Positions 1 to 8,853 are shown, counted from the first letter of the stretch. The stretch: DNA of 64,000 bases from Bog-473 sp963730785 (GCA_963730785.1 CAVSTF010000015.1:248001-312000); one strand, 5' to 3'. Numbers and translations: made by a program. The notes: generated from the letters alone by a model not told the origin.

Positions 1-953
1 GGAGGAATGGTGATCTCCACCTTGTCGGCCCGTCGTTCGGCCGCTTCGGCTTCCGCCACCAGGTCGTTATAGGCCGTGATGCGGGCCTTGCCCTTGCTTT
101 GGCGGGCTCTCGGCGACATGTTGATCCAGTCGAGCTCGCGCTGCAGAGCCTGCTGCCGTGACTTGTCCGCCTTCTCCTCGCCGGCCAACCGGGCTTGTTT
201 CTGCTCCAGCCAGGACGAGTAATTGCCCTCCCAGGGAATCCCGGCTCCTCGATCGAGCTCGAGAATCCAACCGGCCACGTTGTCCAGAAAGTAGCGATCA
301 TGGGTGACGGCCACCACGGTGCCTGGATACTCCTGGAGCGTCCGCTCCAGCCACGCCACCGATTCGGCATCCAAGTGGTTGGTCGGCTCGTCGAGCAACA
401 ACAAATCCGGCTTGGAAAGCAACAGTCGGCAGAGCGCCACCCGGCGACGCTCGCCACCCGAAAGCGTGGTGACATCGGCGTCCCCCGGCGGGAGCCGGAG
501 GGCATCCATGGCGATTTCGAAGGTGCGATCAAGATCCCATGCTCCCGCCGCGTCGATCTTGGTTTGGAGGTCGGCCTGCTCGGTGAGCAACGCATCAAAG
601 TCAGCGTCGGGCTCGGCGAAAGCGGCGCACACCTCATTGAAGCGATCGAGCAGGGCTTTGACCTCACCCACCCCGTCGGCAACATTGCCCGCCACATCCT
701 TATTGGGGTCGAGTTGAGGTTCCTGGGCCAGAAAGCCGACCGTGAAGCCGGGCGTCAGACGGGCTTCACCGGAGAAACCGTCGTCCAGGCCGGCCATGAT
801 CTGCAGGAGGGAGGACTTCCCCGAACCATTCGAGCCGATGACCCCGATTTTGGCTCCGGGGTAGAAGGACAGGTTGATCCCCTTCAGCACTTCCCGGTCG
901 GGCGGATAGAAGCGCTTCAGGTTGCGCATGGTGTAGATGAACTGGGCTGCCAT
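1..953 (-). CDS. ettA: EttA-type ABC-F ATPase, N-terminal part (cut by window edge)
   Basis: Energy-dependent translational throttle family: a soluble ABC-F protein that binds the ribosomal E site and gates early elongation according to ATP/ADP. The visible 317 residues hold the first ABC domain: Walker A near residues 40-48 (GSNGSGKSS), the signature LSGGERRR, Walker B followed by DEPTNHLD, and the charged inter-domain linker. The second ABC domain lies beyond base 1. The Met at 953 gives MAAQFIYTMRNLKRFYPP, which aligns with the usual EttA N-terminus (MAxxYTM); an in-frame Met at 992 would add 13 residues of no family likeness. It is divergent from the SGNH hydrolase gene. The identification as EttA and not another ABC-F rests on this N-terminus. 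Confidence 0.9.
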   Translation of the reverse strand, partial: MAAQFIYTMRNLKRFYPPDREVLKGINLSFYPGAKIGVIGSNGSGKSSLLQIMAGLDDGFSGEARLTPGFTVGFLAQEPQLDPNKDVAGNVADGVGEVKALLDRFNEVCAAFAEPDADFDALLTEQADLQTKIDAAGAWDLDRTFEIAMDALRLPPGDADVTTLSGGERRRVALCRLLLSKPDLLLLDEPTNHLDAESVAWLERTLQEYPGTVVAVTHDRYFLDNVAGWILELDRGAGIPWEGNYSSWLEQKQARLAGEEKADKSRQQALQRELDWINMSPRARQSKGKARITAYNDLVAEAEAAERRADKVEITIP

Positions 954-1118
954 GGGGACAAGTGTGGCCCAGTCCTGGCTCGGCTTGGACATCGGTGGGA
1001 ATTCCCGCCCTGACCAGTCAAATGACCCGACGCCACAAATGAATTCGACTCGGTTACATTGCCGCACCGAGGGGAAGACGGTGTCGGGTGGAGGGATCTC
1101 GGCCCGACGGAGGAAGCG

Positions 1119-2004
1119 GTGAGGTGGCGGCAGATGCCGTGGGTTCGAAACGCTGTGCTGGGAACCGTGGCCCTGGTGGCTGCCGCATTCCTCTGTACCT
1201 CAGCAGCTGGTGCGGCGATCCCCGACGATGCCCCTTCATACCTTGCCCTCGGAGGCTCCGGCTCGGTTGGCGTACAACCGACTCTTCAGATTCCCAAGGG
1301 GCAGCCCACCGATGCGGGGTACGCCAACGACATTGCGGCCTCTCTCCGGTCCCGCTGGCCCGACCTTCAACTGGTGCAGTTCGGCTGCTCGGGAGAAACC
1401 ACCAACGCCATGCTCTTCGGTGGTCCTCACTGCCACTACTTCCTCGGTACGCAGTTGGCCACTGCGCTTTCATTCCTCTCGCTCCATCGAACCAACTTGG
1501 TCACGGTCGATCTCGGATTCAATGATCTTGATCACTGCATTTTCGGACTATCGATTGATGAAGCGTGTGCGGCCAGGGCGACCAGCTTGGTCCGGGTGCA
1601 ATTGGTCCAGATACTCACACTGCTACGTGGTTCCGCCGCGCCGGGCACGCGATTCGTCGGCATTGGCCACTACGACCCCTTTCTGGGTCGTTACCTGCGG
1701 GGACCAGCCGGTCAAGCCTTCGCTGAAGCAAGCGTCGGCGTGATTGAGCGTCTCAACGCCGCTATGGACTCGGCCTATGACGAATTTCGGAATTCCCATG
1801 GCCGACGTGGCGTCGGCTTTCGACCTGACGGATACCACGCCGACCTACGTCGCCGGATTAGGTACCGTCCCCAAAAATGTGGCCCGCACCTGCCAACTGA
1901 CATGGATGTGCTCGCCCGGCCCCCTGGGACCGAATAGGCACCCGAACGATGACGGCTACCGGGTCATCGGCGACACGGTCACCGACCTGATAGCCAGTCA
2001 CTAA
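1119..2004 (+). CDS. secreted SGNH/GDSL-type hydrolase, frameshifted
   Basis: Probable exported esterase or lipase of the SGNH fold. The GTG start at 1119 has GGAGG five bases upstream and yields an Arg-containing n-region, a hydrophobic core and an Ala-rich cleavage region ending near residue 32. Block I is ALGGSGSVG (nucleophile Ser about residue 47, with Gly where GDS has Asp). Block II is FGCSGE and block III LGFNDL. The block V histidine (HPNDDGY) lies in the next frame. The first frame degenerates after about 1787, and the second continues as PMADVASAF to the stop at 2004, so one base is extra or two are missing near 1790. The natural substrate cannot be told. Confidence 0.75.
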
Positions 2005-2009
2005 ATCGA

Positions 2010-3209
2010 CTAGCTGACGCTGGCCTCGACGCTGACTGGGTCCAACAGGGGCGCGGGAGGAGTGGCCGAGCGATCGTCTCGCCGCACCACTTGCGTACGG
2101 CCAGTGAGCCATCGCGACACTGGCGTCCGAGCCAACAGCTCAGTCAGCCCCATGCAGGCCAAGAAGACGATCACCACCGTGATCGCACACACCAAGGGCC
2201 ACGGCAACACGTGGTCGAGGCTCTTCCATCCGACCCATCCCAGACCGATGATGAAGACCATCTGCGCCAGGTAAACGCCGTAGGAATCGTCCGATCCCGC
2301 CTGCACCGCCGATCGCGTCCGTGGGGAGCGACGCCGGTCGACCAAAAACACCCCGATCAAATAGATGGATGCAATGGCCCCGATATTGAACGGAATGACA
2401 ATGGGCTGGAACGGATCGGAGTTCGAACCCAGCCACGAGAAGGCGCTGTCGGAGGCGAAGAAGTACCAGACTTCCGCTGCCACCGCGCTGACTGCCGTGG
2501 CACCGACGACAAGCCGAACATGGCTGCAGAGCCAGCCATGCACTTGATCAAGATGCAGCGCAATGATCATGCCGGCAATCAGGTAGAACTCATACGACGT
2601 CACCTCCCGAGAGGCCCAGAACCCTCGCATCCAGTGTGGCAACAGCTCCCAATGCATGAGGGACACCAGGAGCGCCTGGAGCACACCACTCACGGCTAAC
2701 AACAGACCGTGATGACCGACCGTCTTGCGAAGGAGCACTAGGAGCAGAGGGAATACCGCATAGAACTCCAGGAGCACCACCAGGTAGTAGAGCTGGTAAT
2801 AGCCGGTGAGCGCGAGGTACCCGAGGTGCTCAGCTCCGGCCGTGAAGGTATGGAAGTGCTGGGAGTGAAGAGTGATGAAGAAGTAGATGACCGTCCAGCA
2901 CAGGTACGGCACCCCGACCAACATGAAGCGACGACGCCAGAACGGTCCGACCTTCACCGTCAGGTAGTCACGGAAGCTGTAGGTCAGCATGCAGGCCGAC
3001 ACGAATAGAAACGCCTCACGAGTGACGTGCAACAGCATCAATGCGGCGCCAACCGAAATACCGGTGCCAGCGGGCGCAAAGGCTAAGAGCGTGTGGGTCG
3101 ACACCACGCCGGCCTGCTTGACCGGCCGCATGGCATCTATGTGGTCAAGGCGCTGGCGGGTTCCCCGGACTGGCTTGTCTGGTGAGAGGGGGGACTCCGT
3201 GTCGCTCAT
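2010..3209 (-). CDS. membrane acyltransferase-3 family protein
   Basis: A roughly 400-residue polytopic protein resembling the acyltransferase-3 (OafA/YrhL/NodX) family, which moves acyl groups from an activated donor to sugars, lipids or other acceptors in the membrane. About ten hydrophobic segments are visible, with an HVTREAFLFVSA stretch in the first helices and a charged C-terminal tail. The usual N-terminal R/H signature (LDxLRxxAxxxVxxxH) is only loosely kept as LDHIDAMRPVKQAGVVSTH. The start at 3209 overlaps the stop of the upstream ligase as ATGA, so it is translationally coupled and is the last gene of the five-gene operon. This position suggests it transfers the product activated by the ligase, but that is inference. 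Confidence 0.7.
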   Translation of the reverse strand: MSDTESPLSPDKPVRGTRQRLDHIDAMRPVKQAGVVSTHTLLAFAPAGTGISVGAALMLLHVTREAFLFVSACMLTYSFRDYLTVKVGPFWRRRFMLVGVPYLCWTVIYFFITLHSQHFHTFTAGAEHLGYLALTGYYQLYYLVVLLEFYAVFPLLLVLLRKTVGHHGLLLAVSGVLQALLVSLMHWELLPHWMRGFWASREVTSYEFYLIAGMIIALHLDQVHGWLCSHVRLVVGATAVSAVAAEVWYFFASDSAFSWLGSNSDPFQPIVIPFNIGAIASIYLIGVFLVDRRRSPRTRSAVQAGSDDSYGVYLAQMVFIIGLGWVGWKSLDHVLPWPLVCAITVVIVFLACMGLTELLARTPVSRWLTGRTQVVRRDDRSATPPAPLLDPVSVEASVS

Positions 3210-4789
3210 GGACGATTGAGCTGCCACAGCACGGACACGGAACGGTCCCGCAGGAACCTTCGCTGTACCTTGCCCGTCGCCCCAGTCGGCAGCTCCTTGA
3301 CGACACGAAGCGACTCAGGACGCTTGGCACGAACCAGCGAGTCGCCCAGCCGTTGAAATGTCTCCTGAAGGATTTTCTGGGCCAACTCGGCGTTGAGCGG
3401 CCCTGCGGATTCAGACAACACGAGGTATGCCACCGGCACCTGACCCAACTCCGGATCGGGATGCCCGACGACTGTCGCGGCCTCGACTCGTGGGTCGGCC
3501 AGGAGGAGCTCCTCGATCTCCCTCGGCATGACCTTCTCGCCACCTCGATTGATCACATCGTCACTTCGACCATCCAAAAAGAGGTACCCCTCTTGATCAA
3601 AGTGGCCAATATCGCCGGTCCGTAGCCAACCTTCAGCGCTGAACCGATCCGCATGCAAACCGCCGCCATATTCGGTGATGACCGAAGGTCCTCGAATCTC
3701 CACGTGTCCGGACACCAGAGGGCCGACGCGCGATCCGTGCTTGGCCGCCGCTTGGTCGGCATCGGGAGTGATGCGGACTTCCACGCCGACCGGCCGTCCA
3801 ACCGATCCGGCCTTGCGGGGTCCACTCAGAGGATTGGCGGTGATCTGGCTCGCCGCCTCCGTCATCCCGTAGGTCTCGACCACGGGAATGCCGATGCTTC
3901 GCTCGAAGCCACGCATCACTTCGGACGGCAATGGCGCCGATGCCGAACGAATGAACCGCACACCAGGAGGAACCGACTCGCCGTCCTGCAGGCGCGAGAG
4001 TCGACTGATGATGGCCGGAACCGCGTTGATCCAGGTGATCTTCCGACGTGCCATCAGATTCCAAAAGTCGCTCCGATGAAATCGGTCATCCAAGACAAGA
4101 CTCGAACCGGCGACGAGGGAGGCCAGTAGTCCAACGACTTCGGCGTTGACGTGAAAGAGCGGTAGCGAGTTGAACCCACGGTCCCGCGAGGTCAGATCAA
4201 GATGTGTGGCTACCAGGTGCGCCGCGTGGAGCATCTGCCGCTCCGGGAGGGCGATGAGTTTCGGCGCTCCCGTGGTGCCCGAAGATGCCAGGAGGGCACC
4301 ACCGAACACGCGCTGAGAGTGAGCATCTCTTTCGCCCCCAAAGGCGCCACTGAGTTTCGGCTCGGCCGCCGCCCACGCGCACGTCACGCCATCGGGGCGG
4401 GGCATGTCGGAAAAGACCGCGCTGATACCGAGACGCTGGACCGCGGCGTCCATCCCTCCCGAACCGGACCCAGGGAGTCCAGGGTCCAACGGTGCCACCC
4501 AGCGGCCCGAGGCCATGATCGACAGGAAGGCAGTGGCAAAGACAACCGGGTCGGTGAAGGCAACTCCCACCACGGCACCTTCGGCCACACCGGCGGCCTC
4601 ACATTCAGCCCTCCATTGGGCCACGGACTCTTCCAGCCCTCCGAAGGTCAGCGTTTCATCCGTCCGTGCGTGTTCGACGTAGGGACGATCTTCGAGCCAG
4701 GCCGCCCGATGGTGGATGAGTTCAGACAAGCTGAAGCCGGGCGCAGAACCGCTCAGCGACCCCTCGACTGACGTGGTCAGCATGGTCAT
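3206..4789 (-). CDS. AMP-forming acyl-CoA synthetase / acyl ligase
   Basis: ANL-superfamily adenylating enzyme that activates a carboxylate as acyl-AMP and usually transfers it to CoA or a carrier thiol. Core motifs are complete: P-loop A3 SSGTTGAPK (about residues 169-177), A5 YGMTEAA (307-313), A7 TGD (391-393), hinge region RGGEKVMPREIE (415-426) and the A10 lysine in PTGATGKVQ near the C-terminus. Length (527 aa) is normal for the family. It starts one base after the VOC gene stop and its stop overlaps the acyltransferase start. Substrate is unknown. Within an operon containing ComA, a sulfolactate-type or other small carboxylate is possible, as is a fatty acid for the following acyltransferase. 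Confidence 0.88.
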   Translation of the reverse strand: MTMLTTSVEGSLSGSAPGFSLSELIHHRAAWLEDRPYVEHARTDETLTFGGLEESVAQWRAECEAAGVAEGAVVGVAFTDPVVFATAFLSIMASGRWVAPLDPGLPGSGSGGMDAAVQRLGISAVFSDMPRPDGVTCAWAAAEPKLSGAFGGERDAHSQRVFGGALLASSGTTGAPKLIALPERQMLHAAHLVATHLDLTSRDRGFNSLPLFHVNAEVVGLLASLVAGSSLVLDDRFHRSDFWNLMARRKITWINAVPAIISRLSRLQDGESVPPGVRFIRSASAPLPSEVMRGFERSIGIPVVETYGMTEAASQITANPLSGPRKAGSVGRPVGVEVRITPDADQAAAKHGSRVGPLVSGHVEIRGPSVITEYGGGLHADRFSAEGWLRTGDIGHFDQEGYLFLDGRSDDVINRGGEKVMPREIEELLLADPRVEAATVVGHPDPELGQVPVAYLVLSESAGPLNAELAQKILQETFQRLGDSLVRAKRPESLRVVKELPTGATGKVQRRFLRDRSVSVLWQLNRP

Positions 4790-4790
4790 G

Positions 4791-5198
4791 TCAGTACATC
4801 ATCCGGTGATCGAAGTAGTACTTGAACTCGATCAGGTTGTCCGAAGGGTCACGGAGTACGAACGTCTTGTGTGCTTCGACTTTGCCCTCGAAACGGATAC
4901 TGACCTTGTTGAACATTTCGATGCCTCGGAGAATGCACAGTTCATGGAGCGATTCGAAATCCTTTTCCTCGCGAAAGGTCACTCCAAAATGGCGAGGGTA
5001 CAGATTCACCGGTTCCGATGATGGCGCCGGACGGGGCGACAGGTGACACACAACCTGGTCCCCAAAGAAATCGAGCGTGATGCGATCCTCATACGACCGA
5101 GCCAGCTTGCAACCTAACTGGCCGATATAAAAGTCCTGAGTCTCCGCCAGGTCGTAGGCCGGTATGGCCAAGTGAAACGCATCCCTACCGTCCCTCAC
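4791..5198 (-). CDS. VOC (glyoxalase/dioxygenase fold) family protein
   Basis: Single-domain vicinal-oxygen-chelate protein of 135 residues with the paired beta-alpha-beta-beta-beta pattern. Candidate metal ligands are His9 (FHLAIP), the His of RHFGVTF and the Glu of NLIEFKYYF, matching the H...H...E spacing of the family. The GTG start overlaps the stop of the ComA gene as GTGA, so it is coupled to it. The family includes isomerases, lyases and dioxygenases, and the sequence alone does not decide which. Its conserved place between ComA and an acyl ligase suggests a step on the same intermediate. Confidence 0.8.
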   Translation of the reverse strand: MRDGRDAFHLAIPAYDLAETQDFYIGQLGCKLARSYEDRITLDFFGDQVVCHLSPRPAPSSEPVNLYPRHFGVTFREEKDFESLHELCILRGIEMFNKVSIRFEGKVEAHKTFVLRDPSDNLIEFKYYFDHRMMY

Positions 5199-5971
5199 GC
5201 GACTCCCGTTTCAAACGTCAACAACGTGTCTGCCCGTAGTCCGAGCCGAATGGTTTCCAAACCAATGAGGGCGGTGGACGCGACATTTCCCAGGTTGACG
5301 TTGGTGCCAACCCGCTTTACGAAGTAGTTCTGTAGCTCCGTCGTCGGCGCCTCAAACAAAAGAGACTGGACGTTGACCTTGCTTTCGAGGAGTTCCTCAA
5401 TGAGCCCAAAACGAAGTTCACCGTTGGGACGGCAGATGCCAGACTTACCGCTCTCGCGGGCCTCCAAGGTGACCAGGACCGCACCAGCCTCGGTGTCTTC
5501 CTCAATGCACTCGATCCACTTGCTGGGCGAAAGGTTTTCGGACCGGTCGGAATCCTTGAAGCCGACTTCGGAGATCACCTGGAATTCGTCGGCCAACTTG
5601 CGGATATAACCGGACTTCTCGAAGTTCGTGAGGTCGATCGTCCCATTGGATACTTCGACGTAGCGAGCCGTGTGACTCAGGCACAGGTCCCGAAAATCGT
5701 CCAGCCGATCCTGCAGCACGAACTTCTCAAAGAGCGTCCCGCCGAAATAGAAGTCGATCCCGTGTTCGCGCAACACTGAAATCTTTCGACACAGGTCCTT
5801 CGTCACCAGGGCAGTACCCCAACCGAACTTCACGAAATCAAGGAACTCACCGCCACTCTCGATCACGTCCTGGAAATGGGCGGTCGGCAAGCCACCATCA
5901 ACCATCATGGTGATGCCGGTGGCCCTGGGCTTCGCGCTCCGGTCCGGGAGAGTCAGAAGTGTCTGTCGCAT
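5195..5971 (-). CDS. comA: phosphosulfolactate synthase family protein (ComA-like)
   Basis: Matches the ComA/(2R)-phospho-3-sulfolactate synthase family, TIM-barrel enzymes that add sulfite to phosphoenolpyruvate as the first step of methanogen coenzyme M synthesis and of sulfolactate synthesis in Bacillus. Signature stretches are GITMMVDGGLP (residues 19-29), DFVKFGWGTA (45-54), YVEVSNGTIDL (about 108-118) and SEVGFKDS (about 137-144). The start at 5971 is chosen because GGAGG sits seven bases upstream; it gives 258 residues, a normal length. The gene lies 24 bases after a histidine-phosphatase gene, which could replace the usual ComB phosphatase, and is GTGA-coupled to the VOC gene. Exact substrate is unproven, since divergent ComA homologues exist. 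Confidence 0.88.
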   Translation of the reverse strand: MRQTLLTLPDRSAKPRATGITMMVDGGLPTAHFQDVIESGGEFLDFVKFGWGTALVTKDLCRKISVLREHGIDFYFGGTLFEKFVLQDRLDDFRDLCLSHTARYVEVSNGTIDLTNFEKSGYIRKLADEFQVISEVGFKDSDRSENLSPSKWIECIEEDTEAGAVLVTLEARESGKSGICRPNGELRFGLIEELLESKVNVQSLLFEAPTTELQNYFVKRVGTNVNLGNVASTALIGLETIRLGLRADTLLTFETGVA

Positions 5972-5995
5972 AGTTGCCTCCATATTCCGTACCAC

Positions 5996-6602
5996 TTAGT
6001 GAGGGCTCGCCGTCATGAGCGAGTTATTCGGGGTCGCATCAATAACGCTCGCGTTTGACACTTCTCCCCAGGCCATACCTTCTAGGCCGACTCCGCCCAG
6101 ATGGGCGCGCAGCATTCGAATGCTTCCCCCATGAGCCACGATGCACCACGTTGCCGGTGCGCAACGACGGAAGCGAACTATCCGCCCATTGCGAAACTCG
6201 TCCGTAGATATCGGCAAACGTTTCGCCACCTTCGATCGCGATCTTTGTGTTGGCAATCCTTCCATCCGCAAGGCCAATGGAAGGTGGATCCATCGCCTCC
6301 TGCGGTTCTCCTTCCAGGAGGCCGAAGGAACGTTCACGAAGTGCGGGCGTCGTAGCGAAGGCCAGACTCAGTGTGTCGGCAATGATCGCAGCCGTCTCTT
6401 TGGCTCGTCTCTGATCGCTGGACACGATGTGATGAATGTCGAAATCCAGAAGGGTCAAGGCGACTGCCTTCGCTTGCCTGCGACCGAGCTCCGTCAACAC
6501 TGGAATGTCAGAGTGCCCCTGGATCAGACCACGAGCGTTCCAGTCACTTTCACCGTGCCGTACCAGCAGCACTTTGGCTTCTCGTGTCTGGTCTGCATTC
6601 AC
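5996..6602 (-). CDS. histidine phosphatase (phosphoglycerate mutase-like), frameshifted
   Basis: Member of the histidine phosphatase superfamily. RHGE with catalytic His16 is at residues 15-18, followed by SDWNARGLIQGHSD, the typical phosphate-pocket Arg region, and RERSFGLLEG further on. The frame is lost near 6143: reading on gives VVHRGSW, while dropping one base gives VVIVAHGGSIRML, which restores the second catalytic histidine and runs to a stop at 5996. The restored protein is about 200 residues. It is the first gene of the operon with comA. I infer it may dephosphorylate phosphosulfolactate in place of ComB, which is an unrelated fold. Alternatives are a broad sugar-phosphate phosphatase or a cobalamin-type CobC. 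Confidence 0.8.
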
Positions 6603-6967
6603 TGCATTAAGAATGCCGAATTTGCGCTGAGCTAGGACTGTGAAAGCCGTGAGAGCACCAGCAATGTTTGATCATGGTTTGTTAAGGCTTTGGGCACGAA
6701 ACTCGACCTGTTCTATCGCCTTTAATGGAATGTTTCTGGGTTTCAGCTTGCCTCTACCTGTGGCAAGTCTGAGGTCACGCATCGCTCAATCCTGAGGTTG
6801 TTGGTTCGGCCTTGCATTCACCCTTGCGGCGTCACATCGGCTCCCAAGGCCCGTGACTCGCATTCGGACTCGAAATGGGTCTGCGGGAGATTTGTTGAGA
6901 TTTGGTAAACATCACGCGACGAGGCGTGGCCAGGAGGTCACGCACGTTCCTTCGAGAGGGCTCCACC
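6603..6967. other. intergenic region between divergent genes, no gene seen
   Basis: 365 bases separate the comA-operon leader gene (leftward) from the MBL-fold gene (rightward). It should hold both promoters. It is visibly more AT-rich than the flanks around 6660-6740. I found no open frame with coding character, no tRNA, no strong inverted repeat and no convincing -35/-10 pair. Confidence 0.5.
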
Positions 6968-7789
6968 ATGAAGTTGGTCACGTTGGGTACTGGCAGCCCG
7001 CTTCCCGATCCGAACCGGGCTGGTCCGGCGACCCTGGTGCGGACCTTGAGCGGCGACTTTCTATTCGATTGCGGCCGAGGGGTCCTGATGCGCTGCGCCG
7101 CTGTTGGCACGGGTCCATTGACACTGCACACGGTGCTCATCACCCATCTACACAGTGACCACATTACGGACTTCAACGACATTCTCACCATGCGATGGGC
7201 CATGTCACCGACCGAGCAGCCGTTGCGGGTGGTTGGGCCCCATGGCACCAAACGGATGGTCGAGCGAACGTTGCACATGCTGGAGGACGACATCGGCTAC
7301 CGCATGGCCCATCACGACACCCTTAACTGGAAGCCCAGTTCCGAAGTTCAGGAAACTTCGGAAGGAGTCGTCTTTGACGACGGCGTAGTGACCATCACTT
7401 CGGCTCCGACCCAACACGCGCCAGTCAATCCAACAGTGGGTTACCGAATCGAATCCGAAGGTCGCGCCATAGTGATCGCGGGTGACACCGTGCCGTGCCC
7501 TGGTTTGGATGGCCTACTCGCCGGAGCCGATGTCTATGTCCAAACGGTCATTCGCCGATCGTTGGTTGAAGCGATCCCTGCGCCGCGTTTGCAGGACATC
7601 CTCGACTATCACTCCAGTGTTGAAGATGCGGCCACCACGGCTCAGCGAGCCGCCGTGTCCACATTGGTGCTGACTCACCTCGTACCGGCTCCCTGGCCCG
7701 GCACCGAACATGAATGGATTGATGAAGCCCGTGCCATTTTTCAGGGAGAGGTCGTGCTGGCCACCGACCTCTATGAACTTGAAATCTGA
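6968..7789 (+). CDS. MBL-fold metallo-hydrolase, RNase Z / arylsulfatase-like
   Basis: Metallo-beta-lactamase fold hydrolase of 273 residues in the RNase Z/AtsA-like branch. The metal-binding motif HLHSDH is at residues 60-65; downstream ligands are plausibly the Asp of VIAGDTVP and the His of LVLTHLVP. The start at 6968 follows GAGAGGG and gives MKLVTLGTGSPLPDPNRAG, the usual N-terminus for this group. It lies alone between a divergent operon and a convergent dehydrogenase gene 12 bases away. RNase Z proper carries a longer exosite arm that I do not see, so a small-molecule hydrolase (sulfatase or lactonase type) is more likely than tRNA processing. Confidence 0.8.
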   Translation: MKLVTLGTGSPLPDPNRAGPATLVRTLSGDFLFDCGRGVLMRCAAVGTGPLTLHTVLITHLHSDHITDFNDILTMRWAMSPTEQPLRVVGPHGTKRMVERTLHMLEDDIGYRMAHHDTLNWKPSSEVQETSEGVVFDDGVVTITSAPTQHAPVNPTVGYRIESEGRAIVIAGDTVPCPGLDGLLAGADVYVQTVIRRSLVEAIPAPRLQDILDYHSSVEDAATTAQRAAVSTLVLTHLVPAPWPGTEHEWIDEARAIFQGEVVLATDLYELEI

Positions 7790-7801
7790 CTCGACCGATT
7801 C

Positions 7802-8770
7802 CTACGGAATGAAGACTGTCCGCTGACCCGGAAGATCGGCCTCGGACCACACCGCCTCTACTTCACGCAGTGGCGACGTGCGCGTGGCAATACGAACGGT
7901 GCCGGCATTGATCTCAGCAATGAGTGACGGCAGCTCGGCCAAATAGCCCTGAGCCGACACGGCGCCCTGACCATTGCCTTGGATTCTCAGGTTGGCGGAA
8001 CGTAGGGCCACCGAAGGAAGGTCCAGAGTCGGTCCAGCCATGGCGCCGATCTGAATCCAATTCAGCGCTCGGCTTCGATCGGACCTAGCCATGAGGAGCG
8101 CCATCATGGATTGTTCTGCCGGTTTGCCCCATAAATAATCGATCACGATGTCGACCTCGGCGGCCGCCTCTCCGAGCGCGATGCCGGTGGCATGGACATC
8201 CTCCGTTAGCTGCACGATGTGATCGGCTCCCACGCCAGCCAGGGCTTGCAAGCGATCGATATCGCGGCCAGCTCCCACCACGCGCCCCGCTCCGAGGAGT
8301 TTGGCGATTCGCACGGCCATCGTGCCGGCGTTTCCAGTAGCTCCCAGCACCAGCACGCTTTGGCCAGCTTCGAGCGGGACCCGACGACGAAGCGCCACCC
8401 ACGACGACATCGCCGGGTTCATGGCGGCCGCAATCGTTGCACCGTCAGACTCTTCAGGGAGAGCGATCGTTCGCCGAACATCGACGACCGCTTTCTCAGC
8501 CATTGAGCCCGGAAACTCATCGTCGGCAACGAAGTAGATCTTCTTCCCGTCAGCCATTCGCCCCACGCCATCAATGCCCGGAACCATCGGAAGGCGACCT
8601 GAACTGGTGTAGTGCCTGCCTGCGGCGTCGGAGCGGACGCGAGGATGCAGCCCAACGGCCAGGACCTCGATGAGTGCCTGGTCCTCGTCACGTGGAGAGG
8701 GCGTTTCAAAGGGCTGAAAATGCGGCGGTTCATCAAATGACGTCACCACTGCCGCTTGCATCATTCCCAT
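7802..8770 (-). CDS. zinc-independent MDR-family alcohol dehydrogenase / quinone oxidoreductase
   Basis: Medium-chain dehydrogenase/reductase of 322 residues. The N-terminal GroES-like domain is followed by a Rossmann fold with LVLGATGNAGTMAVRIAK (about residues 140-157) and VGAGRD as the dinucleotide-binding elements. The Cys cluster of the structural zinc is absent and the usual catalytic Cys/His/Cys set is not visible, so an NADPH quinone- or enone-reductase type is likely. The start at 8770 is preceded by AGGAGA. It is transcribed divergently from a MarR gene, with a tandem repeat in the shared promoter, so MarR control in response to a quinone, aldehyde or phenolic ligand is likely. Confidence 0.85.
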   Translation of the reverse strand: MGMMQAAVVTSFDEPPHFQPFETPSPRDEDQALIEVLAVGLHPRVRSDAAGRHYTSSGRLPMVPGIDGVGRMADGKKIYFVADDEFPGSMAEKAVVDVRRTIALPEESDGATIAAAMNPAMSSWVALRRRVPLEAGQSVLVLGATGNAGTMAVRIAKLLGAGRVVGAGRDIDRLQALAGVGADHIVQLTEDVHATGIALGEAAAEVDIVIDYLWGKPAEQSMMALLMARSDRSRALNWIQIGAMAGPTLDLPSVALRSANLRIQGNGQGAVSAQGYLAELPSLIAEINAGTVRIATRTSPLREVEAVWSEADLPGQRTVFIP

Positions 8771-8793
8771 TGATTCGCTCTCCTGGCGCCGAT

Positions 8794-8837
8794 TAGTTTG
8801 TGTCACGTACCAATATAGTTTGTGGGACGTACTAATG
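8794..8837. promoter_or_regulatory. tandem 22-bp repeat, probable MarR operator
   Basis: Two head-to-tail 22-base units (8794-8815 and 8816-8837) agree at 18 positions, each opening with TAGTTTGTG and carrying ACGTAC. Each unit has an imperfect dyad; in the second, TAGTTTGT and ACGTACTA flank GGG. They fill the 83-base gap between the divergent MDR and MarR genes, so binding here would control both. Two sites exactly 22 bases apart (about two helical turns) would put two dimers on one face. Confidence 0.7.
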
Positions 8838-8853
8838 CAAGTACACTGCGGTC

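Noticed and set aside
195..1013. Rightward frame opposite ettA
   Set aside because: Antisense shadow of the ABC-F gene, which has all its motifs on the minus strand.
6603..6967. Riboswitch or small RNA in the 365-base gap
   Set aside because: No conserved riboswitch core, strong stem or terminator found by eye.
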